Program-made: the position numbers and the translations under genes
Part shown: positions 54,079 to 62,287 of the stretch, piece after piece
Numbering within the stretch: position 1 is the stretch's first letter
Layout of the letters: every line of letters begins with the position of its first letter
The notes under the pieces: model-generated
Database searches by the model: none
Told to the model about the DNA's origin: nothing
What the model saw: only the letters and a program-made list of their open reading frames with translations
Source of the DNA: an uncultured Clostridia bacterium
Lineage (GTDB): Bacteria > Bacillota > Clostridia > Christensenellales > Borkfalkiaceae
Length of the DNA stretch: 64,000 bases
Direction of reading: 5' to 3'
Assembly (NCBI GenBank): GCA_937912025.1
Contig: CALDOZ010000022.1
Location: forward strand, 1-64,000

Positions 54079-55827
54079 ATGCTAAAACGTTTTTTTTCAT
54101 ACTACAAACCGCATAAAAAAATGTTTATTCTTGATATGGTTGCATCTTTAGTAGTTGCAATGTTAGGCATTTTTTATCCTATAATTACAAGACTAATGTT
54201 AAACGATTTTATTCCTAATAAAGAATATAATCTTATAGTGGTGTTTGGCGCGGTATTGCTTATATTATATTCGATAAGATTATGCCTTGACTATTTTATT
54301 CAATACCAAGGTCATATGGTTGGTGTGAAAATGCAAGCGCAAATGCGTTCAGATATGTTTAACCACCTTCAAAAATTACCCTATAAATTTTACGATAATC
54401 ACGAAACGGGCAAAATAATGTCGCGTATGACTAACGACCTTATGGATATTAGTGAACTTGCTCACCACGGCCCGGAAAACGTAATAATTTCGTCAATATC
54501 TATGGTTACGGCGTTTATATATCTATCGACCATAAACATATGGCTAACGCTAATAATTTTCGTGTGCGTGCCATTTCTTGTGTTAATTTCGTTTACGCTT
54601 AGAAAAAGAATGCGTTCAGCCTTTACCGAAAGCCGTAAAGCAATAGCCGAAATTAATAACTCACTTGAAAGTAGCATTTCAGGAATAAGAGTAACAAAGG
54701 CGTTTGATAATTCTATCACCGAAACAACTAAGTTTGAAAACAGTAATAATTCCTTCATTTTTGCCCGTAAAAAAGCGTATAAAGCAATGGGTGCTTTCCA
54801 TTCTTCAACTACTTTCGTAACAAACGTATTTAACGTTATAGTGCTAATTGCTGGCGGTTTATTTTTGTACGCTGGTAAAATAAATTTTGGCGATTATACG
54901 GCGTTTATTGTATCAGTTAGTTTGTTTTTAGGTCCTGTTAATCAACTTATAGCCTTTATGGAGCAATATCAAAACGGCGTTACGGGGTTTAAACGCTTTA
55001 TTGAAATTATGGATGCCGAGCCTGAAAAGGACGAAGAAAATTCAACTGAAATTTCTGACGTTAAAGGCGAAATTACTTTTAAAAACGTAACTTATGGTTA
55101 CGGTGAAGATAAAGACGTTTTGAAAAATCTTAGCCTTAATATTAAAGCGGGTAGCGTGTTTGCATTAGTTGGTCCAAGCGGTGGTGGTAAAACGACTATA
55201 TGCCATTTAATTCCTAAGTTTTATAAATGTGAAAAGGGTGAAATTTTAATTGACGGCGTTAATATTAATAACGTAACGGCGTCTTCGCTTAGGCGTAATA
55301 TAGGTATAGTTCAGCAAGACGTATACTTGTTTAACGCAAGTATAAAAGATAATATATTATACGGCCGTCCAAACGCCACCGACGACGAAGTTATTGAAGC
55401 CGCTAAACGCGCTAATATACATAATTACGTTATGACGCTTAACGACGGGTACGATACTATTATCGGTGAGCGTGGCGTGAAACTTTCAGGCGGACAAAAA
55501 CAAAGACTTTCAATAGCGAGAGTGTTTTTAAAAAATCCACCAATTTTAATTCTTGACGAAGCGACTTCAGCGCTTGATAACACAACGGAAATTTTAATTC
55601 AACAATCGCTTAACGAACTTTGCAAAGGAAGAACTACTATCGTTGTTGCGCATAGATTATCAACGGTAAAAAACGCTAGCGAAATAGCAGTTGTGTCTGA
55701 CGGCGAAATTATCGAGCAAGGTTGTCACGACGAACTTATTAAAACTAACGGCGTTTACGCTGAACTTTACAAATTACAATTTTCAGATGAGCAAATCGCA
55801 CAAAAATCATTAGTGCTTGAAAAATAA
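54079..55827 (+). CDS. ABC exporter, MsbA/BmrA type (fused permease-ATPase)
   Basis: This half-transporter of 582 residues works as a homodimer or with another half. The first 310 residues carry six membrane segments. The ATPase part has Walker A GPSGGGKTT, the Q-loop VQQDVYLFN, signature LSGGQKQRLSIAR, Walker B ILILDEATSAL and the H-loop VVAHRLST. The Gly in GGGK replaces the usual Ser/Cys and is common. The substrate (lipid or drug) is unknown. AAGGAG precedes the ATG. Confidence 0.93.
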   Translation: MLKRFFSYYKPHKKMFILDMVASLVVAMLGIFYPIITRLMLNDFIPNKEYNLIVVFGAVLLILYSIRLCLDYFIQYQGHMVGVKMQAQMRSDMFNHLQKLPYKFYDNHETGKIMSRMTNDLMDISELAHHGPENVIISSISMVTAFIYLSTINIWLTLIIFVCVPFLVLISFTLRKRMRSAFTESRKAIAEINNSLESSISGIRVTKAFDNSITETTKFENSNNSFIFARKKAYKAMGAFHSSTTFVTNVFNVIVLIAGGLFLYAGKINFGDYTAFIVSVSLFLGPVNQLIAFMEQYQNGVTGFKRFIEIMDAEPEKDEENSTEISDVKGEITFKNVTYGYGEDKDVLKNLSLNIKAGSVFALVGPSGGGKTTICHLIPKFYKCEKGEILIDGVNINNVTASSLRRNIGIVQQDVYLFNASIKDNILYGRPNATDDEVIEAAKRANIHNYVMTLNDGYDTIIGERGVKLSGGQKQRLSIARVFLKNPPILILDEATSALDNTTEILIQQSLNELCKGRTTIVVAHRLSTVKNASEIAVVSDGEIIEQGCHDELIKTNGVYAELYKLQFSDEQIAQKSLVLEK

Positions 55828-55856
55828 AAAAACGACGGAAAAAGTCCGTCGTTTTT
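55828..55856. terminator. Bidirectional terminator
   Basis: AAAAACGACGGA and TCCGTCGTTTTT form a perfect 12-bp stem. It separates the ABC exporter and the convergent GDPD gene. Confidence 0.9.
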
Positions 55857-55863
55857 AATATGG

Positions 55864-56691
55864 TTATTTTCTATATCCGTTTTTAGTAAGGTATAAGTCA
55901 AGTTCAGTACACCAGTCAGACTGTATAATATCAAAGCCTTTTTTAGCAAACCAGCCCCAGCCTAAGTCGGGATTGCCTAAAAGGGCGGTATCGTCGGTGT
56001 GAACTCCGCTTATATTTGCTTTATAGTTGTATACTATTGAATTTCCCCATAAAATTTTCCCATCTTTTTTAAGAGTTGAAATAAATTCATCGCTAACTAC
56101 TTCGGCGGTATCGTCGTTAAATAATACTTCAAGACCAATATAATTAAGTTTGCTGTTTTTTAAAATTTCGTGAGCGTCAGTCGTCCAAGTAATAGCCATA
56201 AATTGCATACCGCCTGCAACTTCTTCTAAAGTTTTTATATCGGTATCGCTAATTGCCGATTTTACTATAATTCTATCCGTCATATTATGCTCGCGTATTT
56301 TTTTAGAGATAATAGCGGGGTTAGACCAAAACTTATCAACGTTAATAAGACAATTAAAAGGTTTTAAAGTTTCAAGCATTTCGTCAAACGTAGCAATTTT
56401 GTATTGCGTTAAAACTCTATCTTGGTTAGCAAGCATAACCTTAGCAATTTCTTCCTTAGTGCTATTAGGAAGTGAGATGTTTTGAGAAAAATGATGCGGT
56501 TCCATTCCAGGATGCAACATATAAAGTTCACCGTCTTTAGAAGCGGTAACGTCAACTTCAATAATATCCGCGCCGTATATTGCCGCAATTTTATAACCTT
56601 CTAACGAGTTGCAAGGAATATTACCGCCGTTATAACCGCGGTGAGAAGCAAGTAGAATTTTTTTGTTATTAACGTAATTTAAAATACTCAT
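55864..56691 (-). CDS. Glycerophosphodiester phosphodiesterase family protein
   Basis: This TIM-barrel phosphodiesterase of 275 residues splits glycerophosphodiesters to glycerol 3-phosphate and an alcohol. It shows ASHRGYNGG with the catalytic His-Arg, NSLEGYKIAAIYGADIIEVDV with the metal Glu/Asp, DGELYMLHP with the second His, and INVDKFW, where most family members have Glu. No signal peptide is present, so it is cytoplasmic. GAGG precedes the ATG. It stands alone. Confidence 0.85.
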   Translation of the reverse strand: MSILNYVNNKKILLASHRGYNGGNIPCNSLEGYKIAAIYGADIIEVDVTASKDGELYMLHPGMEPHHFSQNISLPNSTKEEIAKVMLANQDRVLTQYKIATFDEMLETLKPFNCLINVDKFWSNPAIISKKIREHNMTDRIIVKSAISDTDIKTLEEVAGGMQFMAITWTTDAHEILKNSKLNYIGLEVLFNDDTAEVVSDEFISTLKKDGKILWGNSIVYNYKANISGVHTDDTALLGNPDLGWGWFAKKGFDIIQSDWCTELDLYLTKNGYRK

Positions 56692-56875
56692 ATTAAACCT
56701 CTATAAATTAGTAGTAAGTTTATTATATATAAATTACGCGGTTTTGTCTATACAAAAACAGTTTTTTTGTAATTATTTTAATAATTTGTGTAGTGGCGCT
56801 ATAAGTAAAAACAGGCGTTGCTTTAAAAAATCATTATTTTTATTTATAAAAAAGAAAGACAAATAAAGCGTTATG

Positions 56876-56889
56876 ATGTAAACTTACAT
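56876..56889. promoter_or_regulatory. Candidate operator upstream of the sugar kinase
   Basis: ATGTAAACTTACAT is a 6+2+6 dyad about 35 bases before the ATG. It overlaps a weak -10-like TAAACT. No regulator gene is adjacent, so the binding protein is unknown. Confidence 0.3.
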
Positions 56890-56921
56890 TGTGAAGTATT
56901 TTCTTTATAAGGAGATTTATT

Positions 56922-57830
56922 ATGGTTTTAAGCGTTGGTGAAATTCTTGCCGATATGATTGGCGAAGTTAAAAACGGAATTACTTTTTATGAAAGAAAAG
57001 CAGGTGGAGCGCCGTTTAACGTAGCGTGCGCAATTTCTCGTTTTGGTGGCGAGTCTGGTTTTGTAGGTTGTGTAGGAAACGACCTTATAGGCTCGTTTTT
57101 GCTTGATTTTGCTAAAAAGCGCAACCTTTCAGAACTCCAAATTCAAATGCTTGATAATGCAAATACAACTCTTGCATTTGTGGAACTATCTGAAGAAGGC
57201 GAGCGTTCGTTTTGTTTTTACCGCAAAAACACGGCAGACTATAAGTTGAACGACGTTAGCGAAAGTTTAATTAATAAAGCGAATATCGTTCATATTGGCT
57301 CTCTTATGCTTAATGAAAAAAGCGGTATTGAGTTTGCAAGTAAACTTAGCGACGTTGCGCATAAATTAAATAAAATAGTGTCGTTTGACGTTAATTTCCG
57401 TACTGATATTTTTAAAGACGTTGACCAAGCGGTAAAATCATATAAAATTATGCTCGATAAAGCCGACGTTGTTAAATTTAGTGAAGATGAAGTTGAAATT
57501 TTTACTAGTGAATACGTCAATTCGCTTACCGATAAACTTGTATTTATAACTCTTGGTAAACGTGGCGCTGAATGGAGATATAAAGGAAGAAAAGGTTTTT
57601 ATAAAACTACTTCTCATAAACCTATTGACACAACGGGTGCGGGCGATGCCTTTTATGGTGGCGCTTTAACTATGCTTGATAAAGTTGGAGTTAGCGGTTG
57701 GACTGACGAATACTTAACTAAAACCGTTAAGTTTGCTAACGTATGCGGAGCGTTAAACACGCAAGGTAAGGGCGCTATTGATAATTTACCAACGCTTGCA
57801 TTAATAGAAGAAGAAATGGCAAAAATTTAA
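56922..57830 (+). CDS. PfkB-family carbohydrate kinase (fructokinase-like)
   Basis: This ribokinase-fold sugar kinase has 302 residues. It has LSVGEILADMIGE at the start, AGGAPFNVACAISRFGG (PfkB signature 1), and DTTGAGDAFYGGAL with the catalytic Asp (signature 2). The closest memory match is bacterial fructokinase, phosphorylating fructose with ATP. No sugar transporter is adjacent. GGAG precedes the ATG. Confidence 0.85.
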   Translation: MVLSVGEILADMIGEVKNGITFYERKAGGAPFNVACAISRFGGESGFVGCVGNDLIGSFLLDFAKKRNLSELQIQMLDNANTTLAFVELSEEGERSFCFYRKNTADYKLNDVSESLINKANIVHIGSLMLNEKSGIEFASKLSDVAHKLNKIVSFDVNFRTDIFKDVDQAVKSYKIMLDKADVVKFSEDEVEIFTSEYVNSLTDKLVFITLGKRGAEWRYKGRKGFYKTTSHKPIDTTGAGDAFYGGALTMLDKVGVSGWTDEYLTKTVKFANVCGALNTQGKGAIDNLPTLALIEEEMAKI

Positions 57831-57840
57831 TTTTAATTAA

Positions 57841-57871
57841 AAACGGCGAAAGTATAAATCTTTCGCCGTTT
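57841..57871 (+). terminator. Terminator of the sugar kinase gene
   Basis: AAACGGCGAAAG and CTTTCGCCGTTT form a perfect 12-bp stem with a 7-base loop. Confidence 0.85.
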
Positions 57872-57891
57872 AAACATAAATAGGTAAAATT

Positions 57892-57922
57892 AAAGCGGTC
57901 TACAAGTTTGGTAGACCGCTTT
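57892..57922 (-). terminator. Original terminator of the interrupted tRNA-Arg gene
   Basis: AAAGCGGTCTAC and GTAGACCGCTTT form a perfect 12-bp stem that abuts the CCA end of the tRNA 3' half on the minus strand. The T-rich AATTTT follows. Confidence 0.8.
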
Positions 57923-57967
57923 TGGCGTTCGTGATTGGAATCGAACCAACGGCGTTTCGCTTAGGAG
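57923..57967 (-). pseudogene. 3' half of interrupted tRNA-Arg (CCU)
   Basis: Read on the minus strand: anticodon loop CTCCTAA, 3' anticodon strand GCGAA, variable ACGCC, T-arm GTTGG-TTCGATT-CCAAT, acceptor strand CACGAAC, G, then CCA. The matching 5' strands are not upstream here. They lie 5.7 kb away at 63636-63674 (GTTCGTG acceptor and TTCGC anticodon strand), and both strands pair perfectly with this half. Confidence 0.9.
57960..57967. repeat. Left att core (8 bp)
   Basis: CTTAGGAG here is repeated at 63635-63642. It covers the anticodon loop of the interrupted tRNA. Confidence 0.8.
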
Positions 57968-58113
57968 TTCAAAGTTATTGTGAAAGTTTTATAAAAAATG
58001 CTAAGTTTCGTTAAGTTCGGTGCATTTTTGTTAAAAATGTGCGTGTATTAGTATTAAAAACGTTTAATATCTTGCGTAAGTTTCGTATTTTGAAGCAACT
58101 TTTAAAGTAAATT

Positions 58114-58130
58114 TATACCGATTTTATACC
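58114..58130 (+). repeat. Left putative integrase arm repeat
   Basis: TATACCGATTTTATACC holds TATACC twice at an 11-bp period. The same arrangement with one mismatch, in the same orientation, is at 63534-63550 near the other end of the island. Confidence 0.6.
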
Positions 58131-58231
58131 AATTTTGAAATTCCATATTTTGCTGATTAAATACAGTTACTTTTATTATGCTTATCCCCTATATATGTTA
58201 GAAATAAAAAAATAATTATACCTATATCTAT

Positions 58232-58262
58232 GTGACTTAAAGTCCGTTGTGAAAAAAGTCAC
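58232..58262. promoter_or_regulatory. C-box-like operator of the restriction controller
   Basis: GTGACTTAAAGTC is followed after 4 bases by GTGAAAAAAGTCAC. GACTTAAAGTC is itself an 11-bp dyad, and GTGACTT/AAGTCAC form the outer inverted repeat. Controller proteins of type II systems bind tandem GACT/AGTC boxes of this kind. The right box overlaps the -35 element of the promoter. Confidence 0.65.
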
Positions 58263-58275
58263 TATTTATTATAAT
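58247..58275 (+). promoter_or_regulatory. Promoter of the controller-endonuclease operon
   Basis: TTGTGA (58247-58252), 17 bp, TATAAT (58270-58275). Its position within the operator fits autoregulation by the controller. Confidence 0.65.
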
Positions 58276-58301
58276 ATTATTTGATATACAAGGAGAATAT
58301 T

Positions 58302-58508
58302 ATGGATATTAAAACTGTAATAGGAAAACGTGTTAAAGAATTAAGAAACAAACTTGGCATAAGCCAAGAAGAACTCGCCGATTTAGCTAGTTTGGATAGA
58401 ACTTACGTAACAAGTGTTGAATGTGGAAGAAGAAATATTTCGATAGTTAATATTGAAAAAATTGCTACTGCGCTTAAGGTTACACTTAAAGAATTTTTTA
58501 ATTTTTAA
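58302..58508 (+). CDS. Restriction-modification controller protein (XRE type)
   Basis: The 68-residue protein is a single helix-turn-helix domain: LGISQEELADLASLDRTYVTSVECGRRNISI. The RTYVTSVECGRRN stretch is the form seen in C proteins, which activate endonuclease expression after a delay so that the methylase acts first. It lies directly upstream of the endonuclease gene and has C-box-like sites at its promoter. AAGGAG precedes ATG 58302; the longer frame from 58281 has no support. Confidence 0.82.
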   Translation: MDIKTVIGKRVKELRNKLGISQEELADLASLDRTYVTSVECGRRNISIVNIEKIATALKVTLKEFFNF

Positions 58509-58521
58509 CAGGAGAAAGAAT

Positions 58522-59271
58522 ATGCCAATTAATAATGAATCAATCGGTATTGCAACCGAAGTAGCAATAGCAAAAACATACAATGTTCAAATAAACCCTA
58601 ATTATGAATTAAGAGCAGAACCCGGAATAACTAATTTTTTATTAGAGGGCGATTATATTCGAAAAATATTTGAAAGAGAAAATATTCCGTTCCCTATTAA
58701 ACATATTGCAGAAGGACAAAATCCTGTAGATTTTGTTTTAGAAAACAATAAAACTCTTTCGGTGAAATCAAACCAAAATCAAATTGGCAAAGCTGCCCCT
58801 CAGAATATTGGTCAACCAACAAATCAAACTTATTTTAATTTTATTGAAACGCAAAATATAATTCCAGGATTTAAGTTGGATAACTATTTGGCAGAAAGAG
58901 GTTTATCCGATACAGAAGAAAACAGGAAATGCGTATTTAAATCAATTTCAATTGAGTATATTGATTTGTTAATAAATATGTATTGGAAAAATATTTTTGA
59001 CTGTGATTATTTGCTTCTTATGTATAATCTAGAGAACCATGCTTGTCCTATAAATAATTATAGACTGTTCGGTAAGTATGGTAACTTACCAAAATGGAAT
59101 AAAGAATTGTTTTCATTTACCCGCCCATTAAGTCAATGGAATGAATCTACCACATTAAAATACAATGGTGTTAGTATTGGAGAATTTCAAGTGCATAATA
59201 ATAGAAATTGCTTAAAGTTTCGCTTTATAATGAAGGGAATTATGAAACTCTTAGATTCAAAATTAATATAA
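58522..59271 (+). CDS. Putative type II restriction endonuclease
   Basis: The 249-residue protein has no family I can name with certainty. It contains NPVDFVLENNKTLSVKSNQ, compatible with a PD-(D/E)xK core (Asp, then a SVKSN strand), followed by GKAAPQNIGQPT, which I associate with some type II endonucleases. Position gives most of the evidence: it follows the controller gene by 13 bases with AGGAG before its ATG and is convergent with a methyltransferase gene. Codon use is AT-rich compared with the host genes. Confidence 0.65.
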   Translation: MPINNESIGIATEVAIAKTYNVQINPNYELRAEPGITNFLLEGDYIRKIFERENIPFPIKHIAEGQNPVDFVLENNKTLSVKSNQNQIGKAAPQNIGQPTNQTYFNFIETQNIIPGFKLDNYLAERGLSDTEENRKCVFKSISIEYIDLLINMYWKNIFDCDYLLLMYNLENHACPINNYRLFGKYGNLPKWNKELFSFTRPLSQWNESTTLKYNGVSIGEFQVHNNRNCLKFRFIMKGIMKLLDSKLI

Positions 59272-59273
59272 TG

Positions 59274-59303
59274 AAAAAGGAGAAGTTGCTACTTCTCCTT
59301 TTT
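59274..59303. terminator. Bidirectional terminator inside the island
   Basis: AAAAAGGAGAAG and CTTCTCCTTTTT form a perfect 12-bp stem. The methyltransferase stop codon (59289-59291) is in the loop. Confidence 0.88.
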
Positions 59304-60077
59304 GAATACAAAGATATATTCGTGTTTGAAAAGATATAAACCGTTTTTTAACGCACGTTGTTTCCAAAGTGCTTTTTGGTTTGCTTTTCCTTTCGTTTCT
59401 TCAAAATTTTTAACTATTGTGGCTTTTAAAGTTAAGCCTTCTTGTTGCATTGCCTGCATGCAATAAAATCCAAGTGGGACAAGTTGGCTGTTTGCATATT
59501 TATCACCAATCACTACTGCGCAATATCTTCCTTTTTCAAGTATAGAAGAAGTGTTTTTAACCACTTGACGGAAATTATCTATAAATTCTTCTAAACTTTT
59601 AGAGTTAGACAAGTCATTAGTATCTTCGCTAAACTTGATTATATCCCAATACGGTGGGTGATAGATTATAAACTGAACGTTTTTAATTTTGTACATATCA
59701 AGAATTCGATTAGTATCAAACGTCCTGCTATCATCTACAAATGTATCGGCTATAATTCCTTCTTTTTGTTCAGAATGTATTCTTCCAATAGCCTCCATCG
59801 CAACATTAGGTTGTAGTTCTATACCAATAGAATTTCTTCCCATACGTTGCGCTTCGATAAGAGTTGTTCCACTTCCCGCAAAAGGGTCTAGAACAAAATC
59901 GCCCGCTTTTGTATATCGAGTCAACAGTTGATGTGGTATTTGAGGAACGAAATTACCGTGATAATGTCCGTCGTGAGCGCCCGAATTGTCTCTTTGTGGA
60001 ATAATCCATAGGCTATCCGTCCAAACGTCGGTAAGTTCTTTCCATTTTGTCATATCAAGGTCGTTAATTTTGCTCAT
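59289..60077 (-). CDS. DNA methyltransferase (N4-cytosine/N6-adenine type)
   Basis: The 262-residue SAM-dependent methylase has motif I LDPFAGSGTTLIEA near residue 62 and motif IV HPPYWD near 138, in that order. The catalytic motif has His where (D/N/S)PPY is usual, a variant I believe occurs in this subfamily. The start region HYHGNFVPQIPHQLLTRYT is characteristic. It is probably the protecting enzyme for one of the two endonucleases. It overlaps the next methylase gene by one base. Confidence 0.85.
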   Translation of the reverse strand: MSKINDLDMTKWKELTDVWTDSLWIIPQRDNSGAHDGHYHGNFVPQIPHQLLTRYTKAGDFVLDPFAGSGTTLIEAQRMGRNSIGIELQPNVAMEAIGRIHSEQKEGIIADTFVDDSRTFDTNRILDMYKIKNVQFIIYHPPYWDIIKFSEDTNDLSNSKSLEEFIDNFRQVVKNTSSILEKGRYCAVVIGDKYANSQLVPLGFYCMQAMQQEGLTLKATIVKNFEETKGKANQKALWKQRALKNGLYLFKHEYIFVFKKEK

Positions 60078-61114
60078 TAAATATCCTTAATCAAACAATG
60101 TAAATACTCAATCGTTGAATCTGATTTGGCATCTCTTGCATTATCAGCTTTAAAACGACGGTATTGTTGCATATAAACTTTATACTTGCCGTATTTCTTC
60201 ATAATCTTTTCTATAGTATCAAAAGACATTAACCCTTCGTTGTTATAGCTTAAGAAGATATACTTAAATTTAGCATTTTTAATAAGGTCAGCAAAGGCAT
60301 TCGCAACTTTATTCTTAATGCAGAATACGCTTTTTTGGTCTACATAATCACGTAAACCCGTTTTACCTTTTATTTCAGGGTTATCATACTTTGCAATCGT
60401 TTCAAGCATGTGATAGTTAGAACAATATTGTCTTGCATTATAAGGTGGGTCAAGATATAAAATATCACCCGAAACGTTTTTAATAAGTTCACTTATATCT
60501 TCATTATAAACTTTACAATCAACAGTACCTTGCATTATAGGGAGAGCTGTTAATTCCATCCCTTTTAATGCGGACTTTTTTAATTTTTTAAGATATGCAC
60601 CATAAACTGATGCAGTATTTGCATACTTATCTATACTGTTAATCAAAGAGCCGAGCAAGAAGAAATATTCGTTCTCGTTAATTTTGCCTTGATTGAACCA
60701 ATCTTCAATAGCGATTCTAATAGAATCACACTTTTTAGCGTTAAAGTCAGAGAAATATAATCTTCTATATTCTTGTCCTTCCGTTCCTTCATAAGAGTAG
60801 TTTTTATATATGAAACCTTCCACACCGTCTAAAGAATTTAGTTCTGCAATAAGTTGATTGCAACGTTCTTTATCAAGGTTACCGTTATTCTCAATCATGT
60901 GTTTAGTTATTACATAACTGTAATATTGAATATCATTAGCGATAATAGAATAGCCTTGCTTCTTAAAAGAGCCACTAACAACGCCTGTCCCTGCAAATAA
61001 ATCAGCAAAAACCATTTCAGACGGTTTTCTAGTTTCATTGCAAAGTCTTAACGTTTTGTCAATAGACTCTTCCAAGAAATCTATCAAAGAATATTTAGAA
61101 CCGATATAATTCAT
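60077..61114 (-). CDS. D12-class DNA adenine methyltransferase
   Basis: The 345-residue protein begins MNYIGSKYSLIDFL, has motif I FADLFAGTGVVSGSF near residue 43 and motif IV YLDPPYNARQY near 222, the alpha (Dam-like) order for N6-adenine methylation. The target is unknown. It sits between the other methylase and the Mrr-type endonuclease, 7 bases from the latter, forming an operon of M, M and R genes. Confidence 0.88.
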   Translation of the reverse strand: MNYIGSKYSLIDFLEESIDKTLRLCNETRKPSEMVFADLFAGTGVVSGSFKKQGYSIIANDIQYYSYVITKHMIENNGNLDKERCNQLIAELNSLDGVEGFIYKNYSYEGTEGQEYRRLYFSDFNAKKCDSIRIAIEDWFNQGKINENEYFFLLGSLINSIDKYANTASVYGAYLKKLKKSALKGMELTALPIMQGTVDCKVYNEDISELIKNVSGDILYLDPPYNARQYCSNYHMLETIAKYDNPEIKGKTGLRDYVDQKSVFCIKNKVANAFADLIKNAKFKYIFLSYNNEGLMSFDTIEKIMKKYGKYKVYMQQYRRFKADNARDAKSDSTIEYLHCLIKDI

Positions 61115-61121
61115 AATTACC

Positions 61122-61964
61122 TCACAATATAGTTAAATAAATAGTTTGTTGAGCATCAATTGCCCATTTTGCTTTTCTTTCCACAATAGTTCCATCATCT
61201 TTTATTAGACCATATGTTCGGAATATTTCTGTAACCTGTGAAAGGTAATTACGGCTAGGACAAAATGTTACATTATAGGTGTCAGTTCCGTTTACAACTA
61301 ATTTTATAGGTTGTTTCTGTGTGTTGTTTTTAATTTTATCTATGATAACTCTTGGAAGCGATATTATATGTACTCTAACATCGTTAGCGGTAATTGTTTT
61401 TTCAACGGTGTCAAATTCAAATAAAAAATATGTATTAAGGGTATCATCCAATTCTTGTTTTTTATTTGTGAATTCATCCAATGCACTTTTACTAAATACG
61501 GGTTTATAAGCAAAACCAATTTGTCTATCAATGCAAATGCGTATTAAATCAATACCGTCTATAACATAAACGGGTTTATAAGGGTCTTTAGATACTGCCT
61601 GTTCTTTTGCTTTATCAGTTACTTTAGCAGTGGTTATAAATAATCCTTTTTCATTAAAACTAAGGTTTCCACGTAAAGCATCTATCTTTTCGGGAGAAAC
61701 AGTAGTCGAGGGTGAATATCTTTTAGCTTGAATTCTATATTTAACGCTATCCACATTATTGATTTCAGCAAGTCCTTCTTTAACAGCTGTCAAATCAACT
61801 CCACCATCACCTGTTTTTTTAGTTACAAATACTTCAGAAAGACCGATAGATTCTAAAAAGGGTTTTAAAAACTCTTCAAATTCAAAGCCCGTTTGAAAAT
61901 AAGAATAAAAATCGTTAAGAAGCGACTTAAGTTCGTTGTCAGTAAAATTTTGAATTACTCTCAT
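61122..61964 (-). CDS. Mrr-type restriction endonuclease
   Basis: The 280-residue protein has an N-terminal Mrr_cat domain: FEEFLKPFLESIGL, then GDGGVDLTA and YRIQAKRY, the D...QxK catalytic pair of the PD-(D/E)xK fold (about residues 51-80), and GLFITTAKVTDKAKEQA. The C-terminal half is not recognised and may recognise DNA. It is probably the endonuclease paired with the adjacent D12 methylase. Its start overlaps the XRE gene by 4 bases. Confidence 0.82.
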   Translation of the reverse strand: MRVIQNFTDNELKSLLNDFYSYFQTGFEFEEFLKPFLESIGLSEVFVTKKTGDGGVDLTAVKEGLAEINNVDSVKYRIQAKRYSPSTTVSPEKIDALRGNLSFNEKGLFITTAKVTDKAKEQAVSKDPYKPVYVIDGIDLIRICIDRQIGFAYKPVFSKSALDEFTNKKQELDDTLNTYFLFEFDTVEKTITANDVRVHIISLPRVIIDKIKNNTQKQPIKLVVNGTDTYNVTFCPSRNYLSQVTEIFRTYGLIKDDGTIVERKAKWAIDAQQTIYLTIL

Positions 61965-62158
61965 ATATTCACCTCAAATTTAACGTTTTTATCATTACAA
62001 AAATCTTCAAATGCTTTTTTTGCTAAACGACTTGGATTATAGCTGCCATTTTCCCATCTGTTGATTGTAGCAAAACTAACCCCAAGTTCTCTTGCCAAAT
62101 CTTCTTGTGATAATTTTAGTTCAGTACGAACAAATTTTACCTTTTCTGCAAAGCTCAT
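61961..62158 (-). CDS. Small XRE-family regulator of the island
   Basis: The 65-residue protein has one helix-turn-helix (LKLSQEDLARELGVSFATINRWENGSYNPS). It heads the endonuclease-methylase operon and overlaps the endonuclease gene by 4 bases. A strong AGGAG precedes ATG 62158; the frame extends to 62251 without support. It probably controls the operon through the direct repeats over its -35 box. Confidence 0.85.
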   Translation of the reverse strand: MSFAEKVKFVRTELKLSQEDLARELGVSFATINRWENGSYNPSRLAKKAFEDFCNDKNVKFEVNI

Positions 62159-62185
62159 ATTAACATTCTCCTTAATATTGCAACT

Positions 62186-62214
62186 ATTATAACACTTTTT
62201 ATAAAAAATGTAAA
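62186..62214 (-). promoter_or_regulatory. Promoter of the island's XRE-R-M-M operon
   Basis: On the minus strand TTTACA, 17 bp, TATAAT. Confidence 0.65.
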
Positions 62215-62228
62215 GGTGTAAAGGTGTA
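62209..62228. repeat. 8-bp direct repeats over the XRE operon -35 box
   Basis: TGTAAAGG occurs twice in tandem followed by TGTA. The first copy contains the -35 box of the minus-strand promoter. It is a candidate binding site for the adjacent XRE protein. Confidence 0.45.
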
Positions 62229-62233
62229 TATTC

Positions 62234-62262
62234 TTGAAAAAAATTACTCAATATGATATAAT
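62234..62262 (+). promoter_or_regulatory. Promoter of the DUF2971 gene
   Basis: TTGAAA (62234-62239), 17 bp, TATAAT (62257-62262), with AAGGAT before the ATG. Confidence 0.65.
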
Positions 62263-62287
62263 ATAAAAAATTTTTAAGGATATAAAA

